In this document: positions 1 through 9,102 of the stretch, one piece after another
Numbering within the stretch: position 1 is the first letter of the stretch
Layout of the letters: the number at the start of each line of letters is the position of its first letter
From: Entomomonas sp945283395
GTDB taxonomy: Bacteria > Pseudomonadota > Gammaproteobacteria > Pseudomonadales > Pseudomonadaceae
DNA: 64,000 nucleotides
Direction: 5' to 3'
NCBI GenBank assembly: GCA_946480835.1
Contig: CAMLLC010000003.1
Location: 1-64,000 of the forward strand
Program-made: the position numbers and the translations under genes
The notes under the pieces: generated by a model
The model's input: the letters and a program-made list of their open reading frames with translations, nothing else
Databases searched by the model: none
What the model was told of the DNA's origin: nothing

Positions 1-90
1 TTTTGTTTGCTCGTAAAGTTTTATCCAAACCAATCTTTGTTGAATTTCTTTGCTCGTAAAATCATTATAGAGTGAAATGATGTCTATGAA
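1..90 (-). mobile_element. Partial transposase, N-terminal HTH fragment, cut by window edge
   Basis: Thirty open codons on the minus strand run off the left edge. The reading (…FTSKEIQQRLVWIKLYEQT…) resembles the helix-turn-helix start of IS481/IS3-type transposases, which typically have a basic Q-R-L-x-W-x-x-L-Y-E-x-T stretch before the HTH. An in-frame stop lies just upstream at 91-93 and no clear start codon is visible, so this may be a remnant. Family assignment is by memory of the motif only. Confidence 0.4.
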
Positions 91-269
91 TCACACAATT
101 GATATCAAGATTCCTCATTTAAATAATTGAGAAAATGAAGCAACAGGGCAAGCTTTTAGTTTGTATTTATTAATTCAGTCTAAGTACTTTTCCTAGTGAC
201 TTTTTTAGCATAATTAGATTCCCTTCATAAAAATATTCTTTCTCAATAAAAATTATTGTGGTCTGCAAG

Positions 270-791
270 TTATTTTATAAACGCTATTAAAGCATCTTTA
301 TTGTGTTTGTTATAAAATAAATCTGTGTTATGTTTTGTATGATAAAAAGTTGTACCCCATATATAGATTATATTCGTTGGCTCAACTATCTCTATCTTTG
401 TAACCTTATCCCAATGGGTTAAAAGATGTTGATAATCAAGATGTCTTGCAGCATAACCTTTAGAAAAAAGGGTAACACCAGCCAAGATACCAACACCAGC
501 CATACCACTTAAACTCACTAATAAGGCTGAGGGCTCTGTAATAAATACTATAACTAGAAAGGGAATTATTATACAAATGAATCTTTTGGCTAGCTGTTTA
601 CCAAATAATAAATCTTCTTTACAACTTGCTAACTCAATCTTATCTTTTATAATACGATAACTATAGAACTTAATTTCAAACATACCAAAATAAGTTATCG
701 TTATTGGTGGTGTGACGAAAAAAATAATACTCACACATATGGTTATTTGAAATAACAAGGAATTATTAAATTTAAAAACGGTAAAAAACAT
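270..791 (-). CDS. Hypothetical membrane protein, 173 aa
   Basis: I do not recognise this protein. It has a hydrophobic N-terminal segment (about residues 8-35) and a second hydrophobic stretch (about 72-110), so it is probably an inner-membrane protein with two hairpins. A polar C-terminal tail of about 65 residues could be a small cytoplasmic domain; the layout loosely recalls YcxB-like proteins, but that is a guess. An AGGAG lies upstream with rather long spacing from the ATG at 791. It sits alone between a transposase remnant and gene debris. Confidence 0.5.
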   Translation of the reverse strand: MFFTVFKFNNSLLFQITICVSIIFFVTPPITITYFGMFEIKFYSYRIIKDKIELASCKEDLLFGKQLAKRFICIIIPFLVIVFITEPSALLVSLSGMAGVGILAGVTLFSKGYAARHLDYQHLLTHWDKVTKIEIVEPTNIIYIWGTTFYHTKHNTDLFYNKHNKDALIAFIK

Positions 792-840
792 AAATAATAA
801 AAAACTCCTAATAAACTATAACAAAAATATTTTCTAAATT

Positions 841-960
841 TTAGGTCTTTCCGCCATTAGCAATTCCTCTTTTACGCCATTGCAATACATCAGATTCACT
901 CTCTACTTTCCAATCAACTTTTTCTATTAACTGTTGGTTATAATTAAATAAGTTAAGTAC
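841..960 (-). pseudogene. C-terminal gene remnant, family unknown
   Basis: About 39 codons read as sensible protein (ending …DVLQWRKRGIANGGKT) up to a stop at 841-843, but an in-frame stop at 961-963 closes it upstream and there is no start codon. It looks like the tail of a lost gene. The family is not recognised. Confidence 0.35.
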
Positions 961-1189
961 CTAAATGAACCTCAAGTTGAAGCATTTAATAAGGCAGCTG
1001 CTTTCAAATTAAAAAAATGAAATCTATGCAACTTGCAATGAAATAACGCCTAATTTCTTTAAAAATCAGCCAGAAAGCAAAATTAGTCAATGGATGGACT
1101 GGCAGCATAACAAAGCAACAATATTTGGGGCTATTAGTAATCGTAGTTATGCAATGTGGTATGTCATGGCTATCCCATCATACTTATAA
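952..1189 (+). pseudogene. Frameshifted gene remnant, family unknown
   Basis: Two stretches of sensible protein in different frames follow each other: one ends at a TGA near 1018 (…NKAAAFKLKK), and the next continues from about 1016 (NEIYATCNEITPNFF… to …AMWYVMAIPSYL) to a stop at 1187-1189. There is no start codon with a ribosome site. This is a decayed gene end. Together with the opposite-strand fragment at 841-960 it marks a deletion-scarred region before htpG. Confidence 0.35.
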
Positions 1190-1295
1190 GATGAAAAGTT
1201 AATACCTCACCTAATAAGCCTAACTCTTGAAAATTAATCAAACTATCCCCATTTTATATAGCAATTAATTAAATTAAGTAATGTGGAGCATAGGA

Positions 1296-3209
1296 ATGAC
1301 TGTGGAAGCACAAAAAGAAACATTAGGTTTTCAAACAGAAGTAAAGCAGCTATTAAACTTGATGATACACTCTCTTTATTCAAATAAAGAGATTTTTTTG
1401 CGTGAATTAATCTCTAATGCCTCTGATGCAGAAGATAAGCTTCGCTTCGAGGCGATGGTAAAACCTGATTTATTAGAAACAGAATCCTCTCTTAGAATAC
1501 GCATTTCTTTTGATAAAGAAGCTAAAACTATTACTATTGACGATAATGGGATAGGGATGAGCCGTGAAGATGTAATAGCTAATTTGGGTACTATTGCTAA
1601 ATCTGGAACAGCTGATTTTTTAAAAAATTTATCAGGCGATCAAAAGAAGGACTCAAAATTAATAGGTCAATTTGGAGTTGGTTTTTATAGTGCCTTTATT
1701 GTTGCTGATCGAGTTGATGTTTATTCAAGAAAAGCTGGTACTAATGCGGAGGATGGTGTTCATTGGTCGTCCAAAGGTGAAGGCGACTTTGAGGTGGAAA
1801 ATGTAACTAAGGATAATCGTGGAACCCAGATAGTTCTCCATTTAAAAACTGAAGATTTAGAGTTTGCTGATGGATGGCGGTTACGCAATATTATCAAGAA
1901 ATATTCTGACCATATAGACTTCCCCATTGAGTTACCTAAAGAACAAACTGCAAAAGAAGATAAAGAAGGTGAACAAACAGCTGACATAGAATGGGAAGTT
2001 GTTAATAAAGCAAGTGCCCTCTGGACTAGACCTCGTTCTGAAGTGTCCGATGATGATTATAAAGAATTTTATAAGCACATTAGTCATGATTTTGAAGACC
2101 CGCTGGCTTGGAGTCATAACAAAGTTGAAGGTAAGCTAGAATATACTTCGTTACTTTATATTCCTGCTAGAGCACCTTTTGATCTATACCAAAGGGATAT
2201 GACGCATGGCTTAAAACTCTATGTTAACCGTGTATTTATTATGGATCAAGCCGAAGAGTTTTTGCCCCTTTATTTGCGTTTCGTAAAAGGTATAGTGGAT
2301 TCTAATGATTTGTCGTTAAACATATCTAGAGAAATTTTACAAAAAGATCCCATCATAGATAACATGAAGTCTGCACTAACCAAACGTGTGTTAGATATGT
2401 TAGATAAATTAGCTAAAAATGAACCTGAAAAGTATGAAACTTTCTGGAAAGCCTTTGGTCAAGTAATCAAAGAAGGTCCAGCCGAAGATTATGCTAATAG
2501 AGAGAAAATAGCTGGCTTATTGCGTTTTGCTTCAACTCATGAAAATAGTGCCGAGCAAAAAAATTCCTTAAGCGATTACTTAGCTCGTGCTAAAGAAGGG
2601 CAAGATAAAATCTACTTCTTAACAGGTGAAAGTTATGAGCAGATAAAAGATAGTCCACATCTTGAGATATTCCGTAAAAAGGGTATCGAAGTGTTATTAT
2701 TAACTGATCGTATTGATGAGTGGTTAATGGGTTATTTGCCTGAATTTGAAGGTAAACAATTTGTTGATGTGGCTAGAGGTGATCTAGATTTAGGTTCACT
2801 AGATTCAGAAGAAGACAAACAAGCACAGGAAAAAGTTGCTAAAGAGAAAGAACAGCTTGTAGATAGAATTAAAAAAGTGTTAGCAGATGAAGTGAGCGAG
2901 GTTCGTATATCTCATAGATTAACAGAATCGCCAGCCATTTTAGCCTTAGGTCAGCAGGATTTAGGACTGCAAATGCGTCAAATTCTCGAATCTACAGGGC
3001 AAAAAGTTCCTGAGTCTAAGCTGATCTTTGAAATTAATCCAGATCATCCATTAATAGTGAAATTAGATAATGAGAAGGATGAGAATCATTTTAATGAATT
3101 AGCCCACATCCTATTTGATCAAGCTGCCCTTGCTGCTCAAGGTAATTTAAAAGATCCTGCAAGTTATGTAAGAAGATTAAATAAATTGTTAGTTGAACTC
3201 ACTAAATAA
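1296..3209 (+). CDS. htpG: HtpG, Hsp90-family molecular chaperone
   Basis: Cytosolic ATP-dependent chaperone that helps fold and remodel client proteins, acting with DnaK. The start at 1296 gives MTVEAQKETLGFQTEV, matching the family N-terminus, and has a GGAG about 8 bases upstream; an in-frame ATG at 1281 has no support. The product is 637 residues, the usual length. The GHKL (Bergerat) ATPase domain fills about residues 1-220, with catalytic Glu37 and Mg-binding Asn41 in ELISNASDAEDKLRF, a DNGIGM motif and GQFGVGFYSAF. Middle and C-terminal dimerisation domains follow. A strong terminator lies 22 bases after the stop. Confidence 0.97.
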   Translation: MTVEAQKETLGFQTEVKQLLNLMIHSLYSNKEIFLRELISNASDAEDKLRFEAMVKPDLLETESSLRIRISFDKEAKTITIDDNGIGMSREDVIANLGTIAKSGTADFLKNLSGDQKKDSKLIGQFGVGFYSAFIVADRVDVYSRKAGTNAEDGVHWSSKGEGDFEVENVTKDNRGTQIVLHLKTEDLEFADGWRLRNIIKKYSDHIDFPIELPKEQTAKEDKEGEQTADIEWEVVNKASALWTRPRSEVSDDDYKEFYKHISHDFEDPLAWSHNKVEGKLEYTSLLYIPARAPFDLYQRDMTHGLKLYVNRVFIMDQAEEFLPLYLRFVKGIVDSNDLSLNISREILQKDPIIDNMKSALTKRVLDMLDKLAKNEPEKYETFWKAFGQVIKEGPAEDYANREKIAGLLRFASTHENSAEQKNSLSDYLARAKEGQDKIYFLTGESYEQIKDSPHLEIFRKKGIEVLLLTDRIDEWLMGYLPEFEGKQFVDVARGDLDLGSLDSEEDKQAQEKVAKEKEQLVDRIKKVLADEVSEVRISHRLTESPAILALGQQDLGLQMRQILESTGQKVPESKLIFEINPDHPLIVKLDNEKDENHFNELAHILFDQAALAAQGNLKDPASYVRRLNKLLVELTK

Positions 3210-3231
3210 AAGTTTAAACTATCAACAAACC

Positions 3232-3264
3232 AAAGAGCTCGTTTCTATAAACGAGCTCTTTTTT
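3232..3264 (+). terminator. Rho-independent terminator of htpG
   Basis: A perfect 13-bp stem (AAAGAGCTCGTTT / AAACGAGCTCTTT) with a 4-nt loop, followed by a run of T. It lies directly after htpG and before the next gene's ribosome site. Confidence 0.9.
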
Positions 3265-3283
3265 AAAAGCTAAGGAGGCGCCC

Positions 3284-4012
3284 ATGTTAGTCCAGTCCAA
3301 AATTGAATATCAATACGATGGGAAAATCTTTGAAGGGGTGCTGGTATATCCTAATAGTTTTTCTAACAAACTACCGGCTTTAGTAATGTTTCCAAATTGG
3401 CTTGGTATTACAGAAGGCACTATTGGCTTGGCTAACTATCAAGCCCAGCAAGGTTACATAGTATTTATAATAGACTTATACGGAAAACATATCCGCCCTA
3501 AGACTAACAAAGAAGCCAATGAAGCTATGTTACCTTTAAGACATAATACAGATTTATTACTGGCTATCATGCATCAAGCATTAACCACTTTAATGAAATA
3601 AGCAACTACCTATAACATAGATACCCTAAAAATAGCTGCTTTTGGATTTTGTTTTGATGGTTGTTGTGCACTAGAACTTGCACGTAGTGGATCAGATATT
3701 AAAGCTGCTATTTCTTTCCATGGTAATTTAGATACACCAAATCCTCAAGATGCAAAAAATATTAAAGGTTCAATACTGGTTTTAGACGGAGCTAATGCCC
3801 CTTTAGTACCACGATCACAACTTACTGATTTTATGAATGAAATGAATGCAGCAAAAGTAGATTGGCAACTTATCAGCTATGGCGGGTCAGTACATGGATT
3901 TACAGATATGTCAGCTAATGAACCTGGTGTTAAGCAATATAATGCAAAAGTAACTAAAAGAGCTTTTAATGCTATGAATGACTTATTAAGTGAGGTGTTT
4001 GCAGTTAACTAA
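3284..4012 (+). pseudogene. Dienelactone hydrolase family protein, broken by an in-frame TAA
   Basis: Alpha/beta hydrolase of the dienelactone hydrolase family. The start has a strong AAGGAGG site. After 105 codons a TAA at 3599-3601 interrupts the gene, and the same frame continues without loss to a stop at 4010-4012, giving 242 codons in all, the normal family length. The second half carries the nucleophile elbow (GFCFDG around Cys, where the family usually has G-x-C-x-G-G) and the histidine region (GGSVHGFTD). The stop falls at LMK-stop-ATTYNID, where a CAA (Gln) codon would fit. It is either a pseudogene or needs stop readthrough. The elbow Gly-to-Asp change suggests relaxed selection. 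Confidence 0.85.
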
Positions 4013-4163
4013 AGTTTATAAAAGCTATCTTTTATATTAGATTTATTCATAAAGTATTATTATGTTATAAGATCCTTTATGGGTAAGTAAAAAAACTTTG
4101 ATTTTCTGTAAGTTTTCCGTTAAATTAGCGCACCTTTACAACCATTGTCCATTTGTTATTTTT

Positions 4164-4253
4164 GGTGAGATGTCCGAGCGGTTTAAGGAGCACGCCTGGA
4201 AAGCGTGTATACGAGAAATCGTATCGAGGGTTCGAATCCCTCTCTCACCGCCA
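4164..4253 (+). tRNA. tRNA-Ser (anticodon GGA)
   Basis: A 90-nt class II tRNA. The acceptor stem GGTGAGA pairs with TCTCACC, followed by a G discriminator and encoded CCA. The anticodon arm CACGC-CTGGAAA-GCGTG gives anticodon GGA, reading UCC and UCU. The long variable arm (TATACGAGAAATCGTAT) is typical of serine tRNAs, and the T arm contains GGTTCGAATCC. Confidence 0.96.
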
Positions 4254-4488
4254 CCTACTAAAGAACCTTCTAGCACTTTTTACACTTAATCCCCTAAATA
4301 CCAAAGACTATATAAGAATGCTTAAAAACCTTTAAGCATCTAATAGAACCTATTAACATTGTCTTTTTGTATATAGGATGATCACTTTCCGCTCTGTGCC
4401 AAGTAAAGAGGCTGATCTCTACCAGCCTATTGATAATAGTGATCGGATTAGTTTCGGTAAGGGTTATTATTTTCTTAGGCTCAATAAA

Positions 4489-4523
4489 AAAATCCCTACA
4501 TAGCATGACTAAGCAGGGATTTT
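4489..4523 (-). terminator. Bidirectional hairpin terminator
   Basis: Inverted repeat AAATCCCT / AGGGATTT with flanking A and T runs on both sides and a 17-nt loop. It lies just after the stop of the minus-strand gene at 4540-4896 and would end that transcript. Confidence 0.7.
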
Positions 4524-4539
4524 GATAATTAATTAAAGG

Positions 4540-4896
4540 CTAGTGTTTACTTAACCCCTTAAGTATTTCATCTGTCGTTTGTTGATCCTTAGCGTTTAAA
4601 TAAAAACTAATAGGAAACTCCGTTGTTTTTATAACGGCTAAACTAATGACTTTATCATTAAAAACAATATTTAATTTTTTATCAACGCTATTTTCAATAA
4701 ACTGATTAAACTTATTTAAACCGTCTTTCGTAAAAGTGATATAAAGAGTGTGAGGATTTTTATCACTCTTTTGTATGGTGGCCACCAAATTAGGGGTTAA
4801 TGAAAAATCTTTTTCAACCACCTGAAAGGTCAAACCGTCAGCATTTAATTGTAAAGGGAGTAACAATGTAAATGCTAATAAGATAATTTTAGCCAT
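4540..4896 (-). CDS. Small secreted protein with a SecDF-P1-head-like domain
   Basis: A 118-residue protein with an N-terminal signal peptide (hydrophobic LLAFTLLLPLQL, cleavage likely near LNADG), so probably periplasmic. The remainder resembles the periplasmic P1 head of SecD: the pattern T-x-x-G-L-x-K-F near residue 60, then L-x-I-V-F-x-D-K-V-I-S-x-x-V-I, matches that fold by eye. No membrane segments of SecD itself are present, so this is a free-standing domain. A single-gene unit with its own terminator. Function unknown; domain call is moderate. Confidence 0.6.
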   Translation of the reverse strand: MAKIILLAFTLLLPLQLNADGLTFQVVEKDFSLTPNLVATIQKSDKNPHTLYITFTKDGLNKFNQFIENSVDKKLNIVFNDKVISLAVIKTTEFPISFYLNAKDQQTTDEILKGLSKH

Positions 4897-4934
4897 CTAA
4901 ATTAACCTCTATGACCTGCCCTATTGAGTAGCTT

Positions 4935-5195
4935 CTAGCCCTGAGTTTGGTTACACACACAATCCATTGTAAAACTTTGGTCGCCTGGGCCTATCACAAT
5001 ATCATGCATTAATTGATTACCACGCCAGTAACTTACTTCTAGTTCAAATGCTGAAGGTGCGTTAGAAATAGATTTGCAGCTTAATTGAAAACTAACCACA
5101 CCAATGGCGCTGCCTCCTTCCACTCTTGCTTATGGACTCCACATTCTTTCCAGTGGTGCCCATATTTGATAAGCCTGTCTCATTTTATTTTCCAT
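4935..5195 (-). pseudogene. Small unknown gene split by an in-frame TAA
   Basis: From ATG at 5195, 21 codons (MENKMRQAYQIWAPLERMWSP) run into a TAA at 5130-5132. The same frame then continues for 64 codons to the stop at 4935, with sensible composition including paired cysteines (CVC) near the end. A conservative reading is an 86-residue gene broken by one nonsense change. The downstream part alone could start at GTG 5123 and is preceded by AGAGTGG, but not well placed. Family not recognised. Confidence 0.4.
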
Positions 5196-5586
5196 AATCA
5201 ATAAAGAAACTTACAATGATCATCATATTTTATGCGTTCTAAAATAGCAATGCCTTATTTTGTTGGTGTTCCTGTCACCGCTCCACCAGCCTCTGCTCCG
5301 CTGTGCTTATGCTCAGTTAGCTATGTGTGCAGCGTTGCCTTTGTAAGAGTTTAGCATATCAACGTGCTATTCATCTGCACATCTATTCACCCGCCGATAA
5401 TTTCCACGAATATAGCTCAAAAGCCTGACACTTCTTATTTTTAGCGGTCTTTTTATAGTATTTATTCTGTCAATTATGAACCAAAGCTGAATGTAGATAA
5501 ATAAAAAGTATATTTTTAGCTAATTTATATTTGAAACAAACATATATTTGATTGTTTATTTATCTACGTCACTAGGAGTTATAACA
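5196..5586. other. Non-coding stretch before the autotransporter gene
   Basis: No intact gene. The sequence is locally less AT-rich around 5270-5350, which may be remains of an older gene, but no convincing reading frame survives. The last 100 bases are very AT-rich and probably hold the promoter of the autotransporter gene; no consensus could be fixed with confidence. Confidence 0.4.
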
Positions 5587-8205
5587 ATGAATTTAAAAAA
5601 GATAGCAATTGCAATTAATGCCCTTACCTTCCCACTTGTGGGCCTCGCTACTGATTATGGAGATGTTGTAGGTTCTCAAAATTTTAATAATGGCGATACG
5701 GCTCAAACAATTTTAACAAATGCAATAACTGATGCCATTAACGTCTCGACAGGAGGAATAACAGTCACGAATAATGGTAATGGATCTACCAACAATCCTG
5801 GTGTGGTAGGTGTAGAGGCAGGTACTGTCAACTTGGGTACAAGTTCTAAAATCAAGGCTAGCGATGTGATTGGTTCAAATGAAACATCAGCGCTGGTAAT
5901 AACTAATTCTACAGGTACAACACAATTTACAGCAAAAGACTTAGAAATTAATGTGGCTAATAATAGTAATGCGCAATCAGTAAGTGGTATTGAGGCTAAG
6001 GATGGAGTTAATAGTATTTCATTGGACGGCACGACAAAAATCGATGTCAGCTCCACAGGGACAGCAAGTTCTTTTTTTTCAGGAATAAGCTTGAGTGGCG
6101 TGACAGGAGACACAACACTCACTGCCGATAAGTTATTTATTACCGTGGCAACAGGTAATACAAATGATGCTATCAGCACCTATGGTATATCAACGGTTGG
6201 AAATAATGCAACAGGAGATAAAACGCTGTCTTATAACTCAGCATCAATAGAGGTTACCGCTCAACATGGTCATGCAATAGGCATTAATAACGTAGATGGT
6301 GTTATTAATGGAAAAGATACAACGATAAATGTTACAGGTGGGTCTGGGCCAGTAATTTATGCTGATCCAGAAGTGATAGGGATATCAAATCTATCAATCA
6401 ATAAAATAGAAAAAATAACATTAACAGGTGATACAGCCATTAATCTAAAATCGGGGGCTGATCAAACCTGGATGGTTGGGATTGACACAACAGGTAATGG
6501 CACTCAATTTAGCCAACAAGGCGGAGCTTTAACCATCAACTTAGATACAAATGGATATGCTGATAATGACGTCTTTGGCCTAAGAGCCGAAAGTAATGGC
6601 CATATTGATGCAAAAGATCTAAATAAGTTAGCTATTAATTCATTAGGTAATGCCAGCACTAATTCTGCTTATATTATGGCAGCCGCTGGCGGAAAAGTGA
6701 CTTTTAACACCAAGGATTTATCGTTAGGTATTAATGGCATTAACAGTGGCGAAAATGTATTAGCTGCATCATCTAACGGTAACATTGAGTTAAGCTCGGC
6801 GAAGACTCAAGTAAAAGGTAATTTATTCGCTGATGCTGGTTCTATTACATTTAATGGAGCTAATGGCACATTCACAGGCCAAGCTATAACAGAGAATAAT
6901 GGACGTATTGAATTAAATCTTACCAATAACATGACTTGGCAAATGACAGGAAACCCTGACGTCAATATCTTGAGTTTAAAAAATAGTAACGTTGATTTTA
7001 AAAGTTATAGCGAAACTGGTCATTACGGTACCCTAACGGTGGCTAATCTGATAGGTGGTCAGAATGCAACATTTAATCTGAATGCCAATATTAGTAGGGG
7101 AGAAAGTGATTTACTAAGAATAACCAATAGCTCTTCAGGTAATTATTATTTGGCTATTAGCAATCAAGGAGCGAGTCCGACAACAGGAACTGAAACTATT
7201 ACGATGGTAGAAGACAACAGTACTAATCGCCAAGCTAAATTTACGACTAGCACAGTTGAATTAGGTGGTTACCAATACGGATTTAGACAAAATAGTAACA
7301 ACTGGGTGTTAACCTCAGCCAGAAGTATCACCAGTACAGCAGATGCCGCAGCGAATTTTGTAAATACCAATTACTTACTCACTTATATTGACACATAAAC
7401 CCTACTGCAAAGAAGGAAATTTTTGGGCAAGAGGCTTTAGTGGAAAATTAAATGCCTTTGCGTCTAATAAATTGCATGGCTTTGATATGGATTATAATGG
7501 TGTTCAATTGGGTATTGATAAATTAATCACTACCAGAACCGCTAATTTTTATTTAGGTACCATGGTAGGGTACACCGATGGTGATCCTAATTATAAACAT
7601 GGTTCAGGAGGGGCGCGCGATATCAATGCCGGTCTTTATGGCAGCTATATTGATAATAGCGGGTTCTATATTGACAGTATTGTTAAGTACACCCGATTTA
7701 AGAATAATTTTTCAGTAAGCGATAGTGTAGGGCAAAACGTAAAAGGTAAATCTAAAACTAATGGTTATGGTTTATCACTCGAACAGGTAAACATTTTACC
7801 ATTAACTCAACTAATTTTTACTTAGAACCTCAGCTTCAACTTTCTTATAGTCACCAAAGTAGTGATACCGTTAAAGCATCAAATGGGCTAAAAGTAAAAC
7901 TAGACAGTTATGATTCATTATTAGGCAGAGGAAGTTTAATCGCAGGCTACCAAATTAAGCAAGATGATAATCCTATCGATGTTTATGTTAAGTCTGGTTA
8001 TGTGAGAGAGTTTAAAGGTAACACCGCGTACTATTTAAATGACAGTAAAGAAAAGCATGACTTCAAAGGTGGCTGGGTTGACTCTGCTGTTGGCGTAACT
8101 GCCCAATTTAACAAGCACCATAATATTTATGCTGAAGTAAGTTATGCGAATGGTAATCGCTTTGACAAACAACAAGCTAATATTGGTTACCGTTTTCAAT
8201 TTTAA
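5587..8205 (+). pseudogene. Autotransporter (type V secretion) gene, broken
   Basis: A classical autotransporter: signal peptide (MNLKKIAIAINALTFPLVGLA), about 600 residues of Asn/Thr/Gly-rich beta-helix passenger, then an outer-membrane beta-barrel ending in YRFQF. The start at 5587 has AGGAG upstream; a farther ATG at 5548 is not supported. The passenger is intact to 7398, where TAA interrupts the linker helix: reading through gives DT-stop-TLLQR, where family members have TQTLLQR. Soon after, a deletion shifts the frame and the barrel resumes at EGNFWARGF. A second frame change near 7780 (GAACAGGT where GAAGCAGGT would restore E-A-G-K-H) returns to the first frame, which continues to 8205. 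The last 67 residues form the barrel end. As it stands no barrel can be made. Confidence 0.85.
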
Positions 8206-9102
8206 TAGGTAGTCAGTTATAAGTTAAAAACATAGCTATTAACTAGTTGAATTATGACAGCGCAGCTACTATAGCTCATCTACAAAAGAGAGTTACCCGT
8301 TTTGAGAAAAGTTTTGCTATTTTGCTCAAGCAAGGCAGAGTAACTCTCCTAATCATAGAAAGCCCCTGCGACAAAAAGGCTCGACTAATGTTAGCTATTA
8401 CTATTAGCAGAAGCTGCTGAGCTCTTAGTTTAGGGTAGAGTTACATCAACTTATTTTGTCTGTTTGCTTTTAAATTGAATAGGTGATAGACAATTTAACG
8501 ATGCTGGTTTTGTTATTTCACATACCTATGCTTGATTAGCTTTAGGCATGGGGAGATTGTTCTCTAACAGATTCTGAGCGACTGGTTTATTATGCTTACT
8601 ATTGGTGGTATGGTTATCTTTCTTGCCCTGTTCAACCTTAAAATTCAGCTTATTCATTTGATAAACAATAAACCTCATCTGAGGGACTCTCATATAGCTG
8701 TATAGGCAATAATGTAAAACCCACATAATTTTTTGATTAAATAGCAATAGCTAAGAAGAAAAGTGCATTAAATAAGCATAATAATCTAGCTAATAGTTAC
8801 ATCCAAAACGTGAATACCTGCCTTTATTAAATTACCTTGCTCTTTAATAAATTCGTAACTTGATACTTATGATTTGCAAGGTTCTGTCCAACCTATTTTA
8901 ATTGCTATTTGCTTTTTACATAAATCTCGTAGTTTGTTAATCGTTTTGTTTGATGTTCTAGTTCCTGATAGTCAAGCTTTTTATTTGTCTTTATAGTCAT
9001 GGCACGTAGCGTTAAGCAGCAGTAATGCTCACTATAAAACGACGGTCTTAAACAATTTTTAGCCTCTGTAGCCCAAGACTTTACCATGCTGGGTTGTAAA
9101 AT
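8206..9102. other. Gene-poor region after the autotransporter
   Basis: About 900 bases without a convincing gene. A 9-bp inverted repeat (GAGAGTTAC at 8288-8296 and GTAACTCTC at 8340-8348) with a 43-nt loop may be a weak terminator. Two minus-strand reading frames (8526-8747 and 8905-9087) are open, but their upstream sequence lacks ribosome sites and their products are unrecognised, so I do not call them genes. The stretch looks like decayed sequence. Confidence 0.4.

Noticed and set aside
1281..1295. Longer htpG start
   Set aside because: Adds five residues not seen in the family; the GGAG site fits the ATG at 1296.
3599..3601. Selenocysteine or recoded stop in the dienelactone hydrolase gene
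   Set aside because: The stop is TAA, not TGA, and no recoding element is visible; a simple nonsense mutation explains it.
4294..4506. Minus-strand frame of 70 codons and a plus-strand frame of 41 codons (4378-4503)
   Set aside because: Neither has a clear ribosome site or recognised product, and the region ends in a terminator hairpin. The plus-strand peptide reads like protein, so it might be a remnant, but this cannot be supported.
8526..8747. Minus-strand frame of 73 codons
   Set aside because: Starts with TTG and has no ribosome site; product not recognised; in a decayed region.
8905..9087. Minus-strand frame of 60 codons
   Set aside because: Looks faintly like a transposase tail but has no start signal and no motif.
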